In this document: piece by piece, positions 37,809-50,920 of the stretch
How the letters are laid out: the number at the start of each line of letters is the position of its first letter
Numbering within the stretch: the first letter of the stretch is position 1
NCBI GenBank assembly: GCA_034336665.1
Contig: CM067568.1
Location: 42,636,770 to 42,700,769 of the forward strand
DNA: 64,000 nt
DNA from: Luscinia megarhynchos
Lineage: Eukaryota > Chordata > Aves > Passeriformes > Turdidae
Direction: 5' to 3'
Notes under the pieces: generated by a model
Told to the model about the DNA's origin: nothing
Database searches by the model: none
Seen by the model: the letters and a program-made list of their open reading frames with translations, nothing else
Made by a program: the position numbers and the translations under genes

Positions 37809-40728
37809 ATAGTACCTCACATTGAAAGATCTTGTTAAGAGTTGTTGATTAGAGATGAAATGAAATTAAATCCTGCATCAAATTATTAGGAGAGTTGTTC
37901 AGCTCACCTGTTGCATAATTGATGTCTTTAATAGCTTTAATGTGGAAAAGCAGGAGCTGAAGTGCTATGGAAAAGGTGGGATTCCCTAGAGAGGCAGTGG
38001 GCTGCAGGTTCTGAGTGGCCTCATTTCAGGCAGCATCACTTGCTCCTGCAAACTGCTTTGAGAAGGGAATGCACAGAAAAGTTAAATCATGTCACAATCT
38101 TCCATAATTTCTCTTCCAGGAAAGGTTTATGTTGCAGAATGTATAAGATATGTGCAAAATCTACCAAGGCTGTCAGTCTCAAAGCAAATATAAGTATATG
38201 CATATGGCATGGGGGAGGAATTTTAAGTATTATTTTATTTGTACTGTGTAAGCAAAATGCCTAAATAGGCCTATGGTTAAAATTCAAATATCAAAATGAG
38301 AAGAGCAGGGGAAAAAAGAGAAATGGGTCATTTATATATCCCTGTACATATAATTTAAACACATTTTCATCCCCTTGCTTGGAGTGGATGAATGTTCCTC
38401 ACATAAATTTTTAATCTGGCACCAATTATACAGTCTTTATTCTTACCTGGAAAATGTGATTGCATAAAACACTACCTACCTTCATCTATATATAAAGTTA
38501 AAAAAAATGAAGATATCATGCTCAGCATGTACAGACTGTTTAGAGAAGATGACCTGCAATTTGTATTTATGTATTCCACTGTTAACTTTGTGGTGCTTCT
38601 CTGTTTTCTTGCATACTTGTTTTCTCTGTGAAATTAAGATAAGACACTTAAATATCAGTACAGCTCTGGTACTGAATTTCCAGCAAAACTCTGCATGAAA
38701 TTGTTCTCTTAATAAAAAGTTGTGTAAATTATTTACAAGCATTCATACTTATTTTGTTTGGATGGTAAAGGCACATAGGTGTTATGCACTGACTTGATTT
38801 CACACTGTAAAGGTGTGCTGGAGCAGAGTTATCCTCAGAGGTTACACTTTTATTTCAAGCAGTTCTGCCACTCACAGCTATTCTCACCTCTTTACACTGA
38901 TTCACACATAAGATGAGCTAAGTTGTTTTGAATACAAAAATGACATCTCAAAATCAAGGTAAATGCTCTCATTTATTTTTAAAATCCACTCCTGTATTTC
39001 ATGCCTTTCCTAAATTCTACCACTTCATAAGACATTGAAGACATTTAAGATATCAAATCATTAAAGGTACAGCAAAAATCAGTTAGAAATAAATCCATGT
39101 GATTTGTATTAAAAAAAACCATAAAATTTTAGGTTTGTGATATCATACCAAATAGAATTAATGGAAAAATATGATGTTAATATCATCAAATATTGAATGT
39201 CAGCTATGATATGATGTCACAGATAGATTTTTTGTCTTTTTATATCCAATATTTTTACCTAAAATGCTGTTTCTAAAGTGTGTTGTGCATATATATGCAA
39301 ATATGTAGCATTCTTTTTGCATTTCTATTTTGGATGTACATGGATTTTTACACTGAGTTTATTATGCTTGAAACAGCAGGACAAAAGAAAAGAAGCAGCA
39401 AACCATAACTCATGTCTACTGTAAATAATTATAGTGTATTTCGTGCTTTTATATCTCTAATTTCTTTCTAACTAATGCTCACTCCCTTTTTATTATTGAG
39501 GTTTAAGCACATCAGGTGTGTTAGAGGTGTGTAACATTTGTGTGTCTGTGTTCTCTCCCACAGCCTTTACCTATATGAAATTACAGCATCTGATTTGATC
39601 TTTTTTGCAGGACAAAAAGTTGTTTGTTTACTCGATAAAAAACAAGGAGTGGAGTATTATACTTTTCCCTTTAAATGAAGAATAGATTATTCATTTACAT
39701 TAAAAATGTTGGTTTTTTTCAATTATAATCCACTCTCCTACAGCCTCACATGCAAGTTGTAACATGTATCTGGTGTTTTCTTGGATTATTAGTTCTTATT
39801 GTCTCTGTCTACACAACCCAATGTAAAAGAAGTAAAATGCCCTGGCAGGTATTAAAAGGGATAGTCTGATGTGATGCCAAATAACACAAAAGCCAGAATT
39901 ACTTCATCAAGAACAAAAATATCTACAAAGTGAATTGAAGCATTTCTAGCCTGTGACAGAAACTGGCCTTTTTCTTCCACATTATCTTTGAAGCTTCATT
40001 TTTATTCCCAAACAATGTAGAGGTGTATTTTTTTCCCAGAATATCAGCTATAATGATCTATGATGACCTCATATAATGTCATATAATGACCTCAAACTCT
40101 ACTTACTGCAGCAAATATCAAATTAATGCTTGTTCTCAACCATTTTACTAATAGTTATAACTTTAAGGTAACTCAGCAGATATTTTATATTTATATTATT
40201 AGGAAAAAATTAGAAAATTTCAAATTTGTACAGAAAAAAGGGTGTAAATTTTAAGGGAAAGTATATATTTGAGAAAAAAAACATAAAGATTTTAACCCAA
40301 CATCTTGTCATTCTCAGGACATGATGTCATTGATTTAATGAATGGAGTCATGTCATAACTCCTGTCATTCTCAGGAAGTATCATATCAGTGGGTCCAAAG
40401 GAAAATTCTGAATTATGAAAAGTGGAGAACTGGGGTGATCTTACAAACTGCACAAGAAATATGTAACATTTAAAATAAAAAATGTGATGTTTAGGTGCTT
40501 CATAAATATTTTTTTAAAATATTTTCACAATATATTATTCCACAGACCCACTGGAATTTTTTTTTTTTAAAATATAAATCTTTTCATCATAATTTGAATG
40601 AAATATTTAAAAAAAAGTTCATGGGACAGAAAAAAATATCAGATTTTTAATAGCTCTGTTAAATTTTACACTGAACTTTTTCCTAGTATTTCCCTGTCTT
40701 TCACAGAGGATTTTTGAGGGCCTTCTGT

Positions 40729-40746
40729 GTTGTTGTTGTTGTTGTT
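40729..40746. repeat. (GTT)6 microsatellite
   Basis: Six perfect GTT units. Confidence 0.92.
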
Positions 40747-43138
40747 ATAGGTCACTCATGAACTTTTCAACTCTGCATACTCAGCTTCCATTCTGAAAGA
40801 TGCTCATGGCTACTGTAATATAATCTATATATAACTGGTTGCTGTGCCAGTGTGTTCATAAACAGCTGTTTACAGCAGTGTGGTATTGCAGAGTCCCTCA
40901 TCACTCATGATTTACAATCTCTATGCATACTGCCTTGCTTTTGGGGATACTTACAAATGTGCTGCTTAGAAGTTCAGATTGCTCCTTAGTTGATGTATCT
41001 CATAATCAGTAGATTATGAAAGTTTCCATAATCATAAACAAAGAGTAAACTGCTGACTCTTTGCAGATGCTTGATTAAAAAAGAAGTATTGAAATCTATA
41101 TATTATAATTTATATATATAATTTGAAGATGTAAATCGACTTTGCTAACAGATGAGGAGAGAACTCTGAGAAACAAACACTGAAATGTTTACTAAAATGT
41201 GTACATTTATCATAATTAGTTATTCTTATCCAATCCCTGCACAGTCACACATAAAATTGAAACCATTTTGGATATTTTGGGCACATTTGGTACAGATGCC
41301 AGTTGACAAGCTTTGTCACATTTCTAATGCCATCACTATCATGTACCTGAGTACATCTAATTTTGCATTTCTGCATCAAATTTTTGTTGAAATTATAAAT
41401 CAAATGCCTGTCAAGTGGCCTTCACAGTCATTCCTGATATAAATCTGACTGCGTGCTATTTGCATAAATTATTTGTTCACTTTGTGCCATTTATCTCACT
41501 AGTAACATTTGCCAACATTCAGCCAACAGGGCTGGTAGCATTGAAGGTGTGTTTCAAAAGATGCCTATATCAGGAGCTGGATTTGACTATGGATATTCTA
41601 TATTACATGAATCAGGTAGGCTACAGACTGGGTACAAACCTTTTCATTTAAGTGCTGGTACTAATAATCCTTTTTATTTAAGTTCAAATAATGGTAGGCA
41701 TGGGAATTGATGTTCAGGGGAGAAAAAGTGTTTTCCCAGTTGGTTAAACTGTACAAAATTTTCATGCTTTATAATTGTACTTAGCAATCAAAATAATTTC
41801 TTTAACTTTTATGGAATTAATGAAGACAGAACTTTTTATGGATTATCCTGGCATATTTTGGTACTTTAGTTGAAGCATTATTTTTCCATTGATGTTCAAT
41901 AAGTTATAGTCAATATTTACTGGAAACAAGCCTTGATTCAGACAAGTTTCATCAGGAACTTCTTTTAATGTGAAAAAATGTAGACTAGTGAAACAAACTT
42001 ACCAAGAAAGAAAAATGCTTGGAAGATTTTCTTAACAAAAGCTCATAGACATGACAGATATCTCAATGAGGAATGGGTCCTGCAAACGAGTTTGAGTTAG
42101 TAGAAAATAAATGAGAAATAATAAAGTCAGACATTTTTAGATAACTCAAACTAATTTTCAGAACTTATTCCTCATTGAATTGTCTTTTTTTATATGCATC
42201 TTGCTTTTGTTACTAAATGACTTGTCTTTTGTAAGCTTCTAAACCTTCCAGGACCTTAATGTAGGATATGACACAACAGGAGAAAGGTATATCCCAGAAA
42301 AAAACAGGAAATTAATTTTTTTTAAGAAAAGCTTTTTCAACTTTAAAATTAACAAGACCATACTATCATTGTATAAGTATTGAAGTTCTGCATATCTATC
42401 CAATAAATGTCAGTGATTGCACCTCATAAAGCACAGTTTCTTGGCACAAATTCTAATTATTTTAGGGGCGACTTGTCTCCTCTTGTCTGTACTTTAATTT
42501 CATTTGTTATTTCTTTTTGGTTGTTGCTTCCAATAGTATTTGCACATATAAAAAAGATATTGAGGTTAACAGCTGACAATAGTAACTGACATTAAATAAT
42601 TTTTTAAAAAAATCATTTTGTTTTTAAATTTTTGAAAGCAAAGTAGAAAAGTAACCCTGAATTTTTGACCAAAAGACCTATTACCATTTCCCTCTTTGGT
42701 ATATTTTCGTGAAAATCCCTCCTTTCTCAGCTCCATTAGATGGATAATCTAATGTTTAAATGTTTAGAATAAGTTATTTTCCTATTTTGGACCTTCTTCA
42801 CATTTATAGGTAATTATGAAACTCCTTAGAATATTCTTCTTTTATGTCATTGTATGCTGAATGCCCTTGTCTGCATTAGCTGAAGCCTGAGCACTGAGTT
42901 AACTCCTGGTCTCAGAAAGTGGAATAGTGGAATAATTAAGGCTTGACAACTTTTTCTGGATGTTTCAAAGACAGACAACTTACCTTTCCAGGTATGTAAT
43001 ATATTATTATTTCTTTGTCTTGTTAGGATTGATAGTACATTGGTACAACATCTTTAAACATAAGTGGAATATTCAATTCCAATAATTATTTCCAGTAATT
43101 ATTTCAAGTACAGAAGCACACTAGGAAGACAAGTGTTG

Positions 43139-43570
43139 AAATGAGGAGGCTCTGGGATCATTGAAGAGCTGGAGCACCTCTCCTGTTAAGGCAGGCTGAG
43201 GTAGCTGGAGTTGCTCAGCCTGGAGAAGAGAAGGCTTCAGGGAAACTTCCCAGCTCCAGTACCTGGGAGGGCCTACAGAGGGCTGGAGAGGGACTTTTTT
43301 TTTCCAAGGACATGTTGGAAGGGCTTTAAGATGACAAAGGTAGGTTCAGATTGCATATTAGGAAGAAATTCTTTACTGTGAGGATGTGAGACACTGGAGC
43401 AGGCTTCCCAGAGAAATTGTGGATGCCCTATTCCTAGAATGGTTCAAGGCCAGGATGGATGGGGCTCTGAGTTACCTGGTCTAGTGAAAGGTTTCCCTGC
43501 TAATGGCAGGGGAGTTGGAACAAGATAATCCTAAGGTCCCTTCTATCCCAAACCATTCTATGTTTTTATA
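43139..43570 (+). mobile_element. CR1 LINE 3' fragment (~430 bp)
   Basis: Sense CR1 3' end. Recognisable blocks are 'gagctggagcacctctcct' (43165), 'ttgctcagcctggagaag' (43212), 'aggaagaaattctttactg' (43360), the 'cactggagcaggcttccc' block (43393), 'ggatggggctctgagttacctg' (43457) and the closing 'ccattctatg' (43554). It is the best-preserved CR1 in the window. Confidence 0.94.
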
Positions 43571-44439
43571 TATAACAGTCTATTGTAAGAGTTATATGAG
43601 GATTGAGTGTCTAATTTCAGGTCTTGGAATTGGTTCAAGCTTGGTTTTATGTGTACAGGTGAGTTTTCATTTAAATATATTAAATTCATGGCATAACATT
43701 GTTCACTTTCCTGTTCACTCTGTCCAGCTGTAAGATCACAAATTTATATCTATTATTTGGTATTTTTTTCCATATTAACTTCAGATTCAGGAATGAACAT
43801 GTATTCATTAAGATAACTAGGATAAAATTTCTTGCTCCAACATTTCCTTAAGGCTGATTTTACAAAATCAATCAAATCAAATTTAAATGCATGGGAAAAT
43901 AATATATTTTTAGCTAATATAAGAGATACAAGATCAACAGCTTAAAACTTGTAGGAAAAGAGTAATGTCATTTGGTATAAGATTTTCCTTATGCAGTGTA
44001 TAACTGCTCTATCAACTCTTCTTGAGCTGTTGATATTCAGCTGCCAAGGCCAAGAATATTCTTTTTCTCAAAGAGCATTAAATTTATCTCAGCAGACTGT
44101 CCAGGCAATTCAATTTTGTTAAGAACTGATGAAAATCTATCATTTGGCAATGATGGATGAATATGGTACTTCTTTCAGTCCAATTTAAGTGCTGAGTATG
44201 GGCAACAACAGGAATTCTTTTAAAAGTAAGGCACAGCAGTATGATGTCTCTTTCTATTAATGTTGAACCACCAACGTGCAGAATGGCACATCCATCAAAT
44301 AAGAAATCTTAATGCATGAGGAATGTGTCCATCACTGCTTTGAAATGAACAAAAGTGTTGTCATCACCATCATGTTTTATATCTATATAAATATATATAT
44401 ATTTTATTTCATACCTTAGTCTCTATTCATCTGCAGGTG
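43571..44439. other. Unique AT-rich spacer between two CR1 copies
   Basis: About 870 bases with no gene. A TA-rich run lies at 44380-44405. Confidence 0.6.
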
Positions 44440-44626
44440 AAGATATAAGGAAGAGATTGCTCAGAGAAGTTGTGGAAGATCCCTGAAAATGTTCAAGGCT
44501 GGGTTGGATGGGGCTTGAAGAAACCTCATCTAGCAAAAAGTGTCCTTGCTCATGGCAGGATAATTGGAAACAAATGACCTTTTAGATCCTTCCAGTCAAC
44601 ACCATTCTACAATTCCATGATTTTGT
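44440..44626 (+). mobile_element. CR1 LINE 3' fragment with internal deletion
   Basis: Sense CR1 end. After 'gatataaggaagaga' (44448) the sequence jumps to the 'cagagaagttgtgga' block (44462), so about 30-50 bases normally between them are missing. It continues with 'ttcaaggctgggttggatgg' (44491) and the terminal 'ccattctacaattccatgatt' (44601). Confidence 0.88.
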
Positions 44627-46789
44627 GTGCACTGATACACTTAGTTTTCAGACTACACATGATAGGACAGCCTAAGACCCTCTTTTTTTTTTTTTTTTTT
44701 TTTTTGGTAAGTGTATGTCTAAACACAAGATAGGAAGAAATATTAAGGGGTATCCGAATGGCAAATTTTCTTGATAATATTCAGATAAGAAAAACTATTA
44801 TTAAATGCCCATATATTTTCATTTTGATGTTAACTCATTATCATGATATAAAAAAATGCCTTTCCAAAGTGCTCAGTCATATTTTTTAGGGAAGAATGCA
44901 TAACTAATGTAAAGATGTACCTAGCAACCCATCTCATCCCAATTATATCTGAAAAATCTATATGTAAGAGAATTTGGAGTCTATATGAACTATATGGTCC
45001 TGTTTACTTGATATATAATGTGTTAATGAAGGTGCCAGTTACCTACATGGCAGAGTTTAGCACTACATACATACTTCCTGCATTGCTAATATCCTCAGAA
45101 TCAACAACTTTTGGAAAATTAACTTGTTTTCATGCTCTTTTCTCTTTACAGCAGTCTCAAAATTGAAGTGTATCTATAATGTGGAGACAACTGAGGAGTG
45201 ATACAGGGGAGGATAAAATGCACTAAACAATGCAATCACCCTTATACCTCAATTTCTACCTGATCTAGAATGGACAATTTATAATTTTGAACTATCAGTC
45301 CTACATTCTTTATTAATGTTGTTTTTTTTCTTTTATTTTAATTATGCATAAGATAAACGTGACTTATTATAATAACAGAATACCTATCAACATGGGCTAT
45401 ACCAGTTTTGGAAGATTTTTTTTTTTTAAATCTGTCTACCACTATCTCATGAAAACATAAGATGTGTTTAGATTGCACAGAATAATACTTGAACAGTGTC
45501 AGAGTAATTATACCACACTCATTTGAAATTTCTTGGCATATGGAGAAGACATATTTACATTCAAGTGATAAATTAACCAATTTCCTTAAAATAGATAAAA
45601 AGTACCCTACAGTTGTCTTATAATTTATTTCATCACTTTAAAAAAAAATAATTTAGCTGCAATTTTTCTTATCTCCTTAAAGCTCTACAATAGCTCTCTG
45701 GCTGATGTGACATGGCTACATAACAAGTTCTCTTTCAGCAAAGTATTTGAAGTGTGTCTATATAGGCTGAAAAACTAACTTATGTCCTCACTTGCAAGTA
45801 GTTAAGTCCCATTACATTTGTGTTTTGAAGGACAAGGTGGGTTTAAAGACTTTGAATTATAGGGTTGGACAGCTAAAAAGAGTTGCAAAAGAAAGACAAT
45901 CTTTCATTTTCTTACTTCAATACAATGGCACTTGATTGTCACAGTTGAGTTAGCTAAATGATGTACAGCTAAAAGGGATTATGAGCATTGGGAAAGCCTA
46001 TCTCAATCTGTTAATCACATTGGTTTGTTGAAATTCCATCAGGAAATTAATAAAGCAGACTCAGACTTTCCATATATTCTGTCTTTCTCTGTGTGTGATG
46101 CATCAGGGACACTGCATTACTCTTCATAGCCTGTAGCTATGTCTGGAGTCAAAAGATCTCTGTATCATCTGTAAAACCTTTTCTGTTTTCATATGACTTT
46201 TCATCAACATATGAAATTAAAATGTGGAGATGAAACTTATGGCGTTTTAGAAACTCTTCATTTGATACTTGAACATTAAATGTTCACTGGTGGCTTTATT
46301 TCAAAGCCAAAAAAAGGTATTGCTATTATCCCAGAAATTTATAAAATACATTATTTTTTTTAATGATGTGATACTACAGTCTTGCCCCCATTCCAATTCT
46401 ATATTTTTTAACTCTCTTAGAAAGCCTGTCTTAGATGACTCTGAGATTTAGGGCACAATTTATAAAGCTTAAAAGGGCGAAAAAATAGGTCACCAGCCAT
46501 TCATTATATGCTCCTCAGATGCTGGAGTTAGAGTCAAACTTTCTTAGAAAATCTTCAGATGAGATTTTTTTCACAGAGCTTAGCATTGCACTTTCTGAAT
46601 TCTGAGGAGTAGAGCACTTTTTTTCTTTTTTCTTTTCTTTTTTTTGAGGATGACGAGGAGAGGGTTGAAAGCAGAAATACAATTCTTGGGTGAAAAAAAG
46701 TCCTCCTGCTACATTCCCCCACTGAACCACAGATTTTTCTGACCAACAATAAATTGGATGTACATAATACAATGATGCCATATGACACC
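44627..46789. other. Unique AT-rich DNA, 2.2 kb
   Basis: No gene is recognisable. Poly(T) lies at 44683-44705. The open frame at 44915-45166 has no recognisable domain. Confidence 0.55.
44683..44705. repeat. Poly(T) tract, 23 T
   Basis: Homopolymer of 23 T, 57 bases beyond the CR1 end. CR1 lacks a poly(A) tail, so the two are probably unrelated. Confidence 0.9.
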
Positions 46790-47054
46790 TGAGCATGATG
46801 TCATATAGTCTGGAATATCCCTTTGGTCATTTTGGGTCACCTGTCCCAGCCTGCAGGCAGCCCAAACTTCCTCACCAGTGTGGCAGTACAGAAAGGAGTA
46901 AAAGTCTCAGCTCTGTGTAAGCTCTGCTCAGGATCAACAAATACCTTTCTGTGTTGTCAGTCCTGTGTTCAGCACAAATCCTAAGGCTTTACAGGACACA
47001 GCTCCATACCAGCCACTATGGACAAAACCAACTACCCCAGCCAAAACCAGCACA
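46790..47054 (-). mobile_element. ERV LTR, family C, copy 2, truncated
   Basis: In minus sense it begins at 47054 (TGTGCTGGTTTTGGCTGGG) and runs 265 bases to about 46790, just before the TATA box. It is the 5' part of the same LTR as 14656-15192. Shared blocks include 'tgtgttgtcagt' with 'gttcagcacaaatcc' (46951-46981), and 'gctccataccagccactatgg' (47001). It also keeps 'gcatgatgtcatatag' (46794), a segment of the family that looks replaced in copy 1. The core promoter, R and U5 are absent. Confidence 0.86.
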
Positions 47055-50000
47055 GATTAGAAGCAATTAATTCTATGAAATTCTGTGCAAATATACATAT
47101 CTGGAACTAACAGAACCTGCATCATGCAGCTTATCTTGGCACTATTTAAAATATGATAATAGTTTATGATAGTATTGCTACTAATTAGAGTCTCCTAATC
47201 TGTTTTTTTAACAGAATTTATTATAATTAACAGACTATAAAAAATTATTTCCACCCTTGATTTCTCAGAGATTTTTTTACTGCATGCTAAAATTAGGCCA
47301 GAAAAGTATAAATACCGTGATCAGACATATTTCTAAACAACTATGAACAAAGCTATTTCTCAGAAAATTTAACAGTCATTCAATCCAACCTAAGCCACCA
47401 CTACACACACCACACTAAGGCCAGAGAGATCAGTAGTAAAAACAAAATTTTAGTCAAAGTACAAGTCGTCTTCAGAGCCCAGAATGCAAAGTGGGCAGAA
47501 TATTACTGTTGAGGAGAATCTAGTTTTAACCACTGTCTGATGGATAAAATCAAAACAAATTATCTTGCTCTAAAAACCTGTCTCTAATTTAATAGGCAGC
47601 AATGTTAAATAAATTCTAGAACACTTCACACTTGCTTCTATTTTTTTTTAATTAATGCTGAATTTTTCTTGTCTTTAAACAAGAAACATGAATGACAGTA
47701 AAGACTTTCATGAACAATGCATGAACAGTGCATTTCCTGGCAGCAAGGAGTAGAGGACAACTGCTGTGGCCTAATTAGAATTCTAGTTTAAAGGTGGGAA
47801 AAAATCTTACAGACAAAAGATAATTGAATAAATGAAAAAAACAAAAATTATATACATTTTAATAGGCATAGTATAGAGTATAATTTTTAGTTGATTTTAT
47901 AAGATTTCAGTTATGTTTTATTTTTATAAAGCTATCAGGAAGAAAAACTGAAATATATAAATTCTGGAAGTCAAATTCTATAGAAAAAACCCCAACAAAA
48001 TAAAGACTTTTATAGTTACTTTGAAAATAGGAACAGGCATCATTTTTTTCTCAAGAAGCTGAGGTAAATTTGTATCATATGCATTGGAATATTTTTTTTC
48101 ACATTTTGACTTTCATTATTTTCCATTTTATATCAAATTGTCTTCTAAAAATTTGGAGCAAATGCATAAGAAAGAAGAAAATAAAAAGTTCCCTAATCAA
48201 TATAAGGAAAAGGGGAGGAGGAAATAACTTTCCAGTGTCAAATTATAGATTTTTTTTTTCCAGTAAAAGATCTTGAGGAAAAACAATATATATTAGAAGT
48301 TATGAAAATTCTTACTACTATCATATTTATTCTGTAAAAATAGCAATGCACACCCATGGTTTTGAAATAGCAAAACTGTCTTATAGCTGAACTAATAGGA
48401 CAAAAGAGGACAATTCTCTCAACTTCAGTGAGAATTAAACTTTGAATAGAGTTCATGTGGGATACTTAACATTCTACCAGAGGAATATTGTTTTGACTGA
48501 GTTAGCAAGAGCCATGTTCAACTTATCTCAGCTGCCAAGTGTGCATTTTATGTCCAGAGAGAATTTTTCCTTACTGTAATCCATGGAAAGTTCATGCAGT
48601 TTAGTATCTCCTAGAGAAAGCAACAAATTACTGTAATGGATCCAATCAGTTCTGCTCTACTGCACTTAGGAAGGAGGTTTACTTCATAAAGACCAGGTAA
48701 TAGCCTAAAATGTGTTTAACTTGAATCTCACATAGTGCTTTTATCCATACATGATACAACTCCTCCATTTGCAAAAAAATAAAAATCTGGTCCATCCTAA
48801 AAACTTAGCACTGTATGTATCTGTCTCATATTTTCTTGTAATACTTCAAAAATTCACAAGTGATTTAAAATTATTCTATTCTTTACTTGACTGTAATTCT
48901 ACAAAGAATCACTGAGCTTCACAAAAGGATTTTGAACATAAAAATTTCAAACAACAGTTTCAGGTATTTGAAAACGAAGCTTTTATGCTGGACCTTGAAC
49001 ACCAGTAATTTTTTTTAAAAGTTGTTATTTACTTCATTTAAAAATTATGCTAACAACATATCTGTATACACTGTAACCCAAATGCTTTTGTAAACCTGTT
49101 GTCATATTTTCACCCCTCCTTTTTGAGAATATTAACTGCTAATTTTATTTTTACTGGAAGTTCACGCCAGCAAACAATGTAAAAGAAGAATCAGGCAGCA
49201 ACACAGAGAGTACTTTATTCTCTAAGCCTTATCAAGACATAAAATACCTTGCTGATGTGGTATGAGCAATTTCCCAAATGTTCATATTCAAATCATGTGT
49301 TAATTCTATTTAGATTTAGTTTTAATTTATTTAGGAATCAAATCTATCCCTGCCTAGAGATTTTTCAATGAGAGTTGCATTAATCTCTTAAGAAGGGATT
49401 AACAGCTGTAGACAGAAGTACTCATCAAAGTTAATTTTAAAATACTGGCTATTATATTAGTCAACCTTAGCAAATAGAATTAGTGCCATTCATATCCTCC
49501 AGAAATCTTTCTCAAAGGATTCCTTCTTGTTAAAAGGGTTATTTAAAAAAAAAAAAATACAGAAGAAGAATGTAGGGAGGAAATAAGAGATTGCAATCAC
49601 CATTTTAATTACTCTATATAATTATATATTGCTGTAAATGTTTATAAAGTCTGGGTTTTATAGGAAGCAGGCCCTTTTTTTAAATCCAACTCTAGTCTTG
49701 TGATAACCATCATTATTTAAAATCTGAAACACATGCAACTTGCAATCAGCTTGATCACTTTAGATATATACAAAATCCAGTCTCAGACAAAGAATTAAAT
49801 TTCAGCTTTATAGTGATGCATGGTCAGAGTGCTTGCTTCACTGAGTGGGTGATGTGGGTACTAAGAGAAGATTCTCTTGACAGCTACAGTCTTATTAATT
49901 CCTATATTTTCTTCTCTTCTCTCCTAGTTTACCCTCTGTCTAACTTCAGATAAACCACTAAAAGGAGTGATAACAGTGTAACTTGGTTAGATCCAGACTG

Positions 50001-50471
50001 AGAGGAAGACCCTGTGCATGTTCTGCAGGGGAGAAGTGTTCTGTGACACACCAATGCAAATTCATATGGCTTGGGTAGGAATTTAAGCATGTCTAAATTC
50101 ACCTTCCTCTGCCCTTTCAGAAAGAACAGTGACCTCAGGTAGACACAAGGTTCTGTGGGTTGCTCTAGAAGGTCCCAAGTATGGAAACCATTATGTCTTC
50201 AATAGCAAGTGTATCTATACACTGAGACTAAAGACTCTAGACTCTAACAGAAACACAACTGGAAAAGCACTTTTCCAGCCCTTATGTGCTTCTGAAGTGG
50301 GTTTTGAGAATCTCAGGAGTGCTATTTCACAAAGATCTCTGGCTATGTGATCATATTGTTTAGCCTCACCTGACCTGACCAAGAAGAGCAAAAGATTTGG
50401 CATAGTAATATTTTTCTGCCAAGAGGAATAAAGTCTATGCACTTATTTTATGTATCTTGATACTCTGATAG
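47055..50471. other. Unique AT-rich DNA, 3.4 kb
   Basis: No gene or clear repeat, apart from short homopolymers (for example A-runs near 49546-49558) and AT-rich low-complexity patches. Confidence 0.55.
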
Positions 50472-50920
50472 TCTACTCTGCTCTCATGAGACCCCATATT
50501 GCATCCAGCTCGGGGGCTCCCAAAATAAAAAGTACACTGACTGCTGAAATGAGTCCAAAGGAGGCAACAAATGTGATCAGGTGGCTGGAGCACATTTATT
50601 ATAAGACAGGCTGAGAGAGTTGGGGCTGTTCAGCCTGGAGAAGGCTCTGGTGCGACCTTGCAGCAGCCTTGCAGAACCTCAAGGGGTCTACAGGAAAGAT
50701 GGAAGGACTTTTGATGAGAGTATGTACTGACAGGACATAGCTAATGGCTTCATACTGGAGGAGGGCAGGGTTACTTTAGATATTAATTTGAAATTATTTA
50801 CTGTCAAGATGGTAAGTCACTGGAGTAGGTTGTGGGAAGTGCCAGTGCCAATGGCAGGGATTTGGAATGAAATTATCTTTAAGAACCCTTCCTACCCAAA
50901 ATATTCTATTATTCTATGAC
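50472..50920 (+). mobile_element. CR1 LINE 3' fragment (~450 bp)
   Basis: Sense CR1. Recognisable blocks are 'ctactctgctctcatgagacccc' (50473), 'gcatccagctcgggggc' (50501), 'gagagagttggggctgttcagcc' (50612), 'gtctacaggaaagatgg' (50687) and the terminal 'attctattattctatga' (50903). The 3' half is more decayed than the copy at 43139. Confidence 0.93.

Larger units (their letters stand above)
35453..43138. other. Unique non-coding DNA, 7.7 kb
   Basis: No recognised gene. The longest non-repeat open frame in the window (37425-37808, plus, 127 codons from a true ATG) lies here and is described separately. There is also a (GTT)6 array at 40729-40746, a 14-base direct repeat (tgtcattctcagga) at 40306-40319 and 40363-40376, and TA-rich DNA near 41097-41122. 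Open frames at 41185-41442 and 41415-41651 overlap each other and have no recognisable domain. Confidence 0.55.

Noticed and set aside
41185..41651. Two overlapping plus-strand frames
   Set aside because: No domain or homologue is recognised; they overlap in different frames, and their lengths fit chance.
47370..47450. Possible CR1 tail ('catt.caatccaacctaa')
   Set aside because: Only a short phrase resembles CR1; neighbouring sequence does not continue the family.
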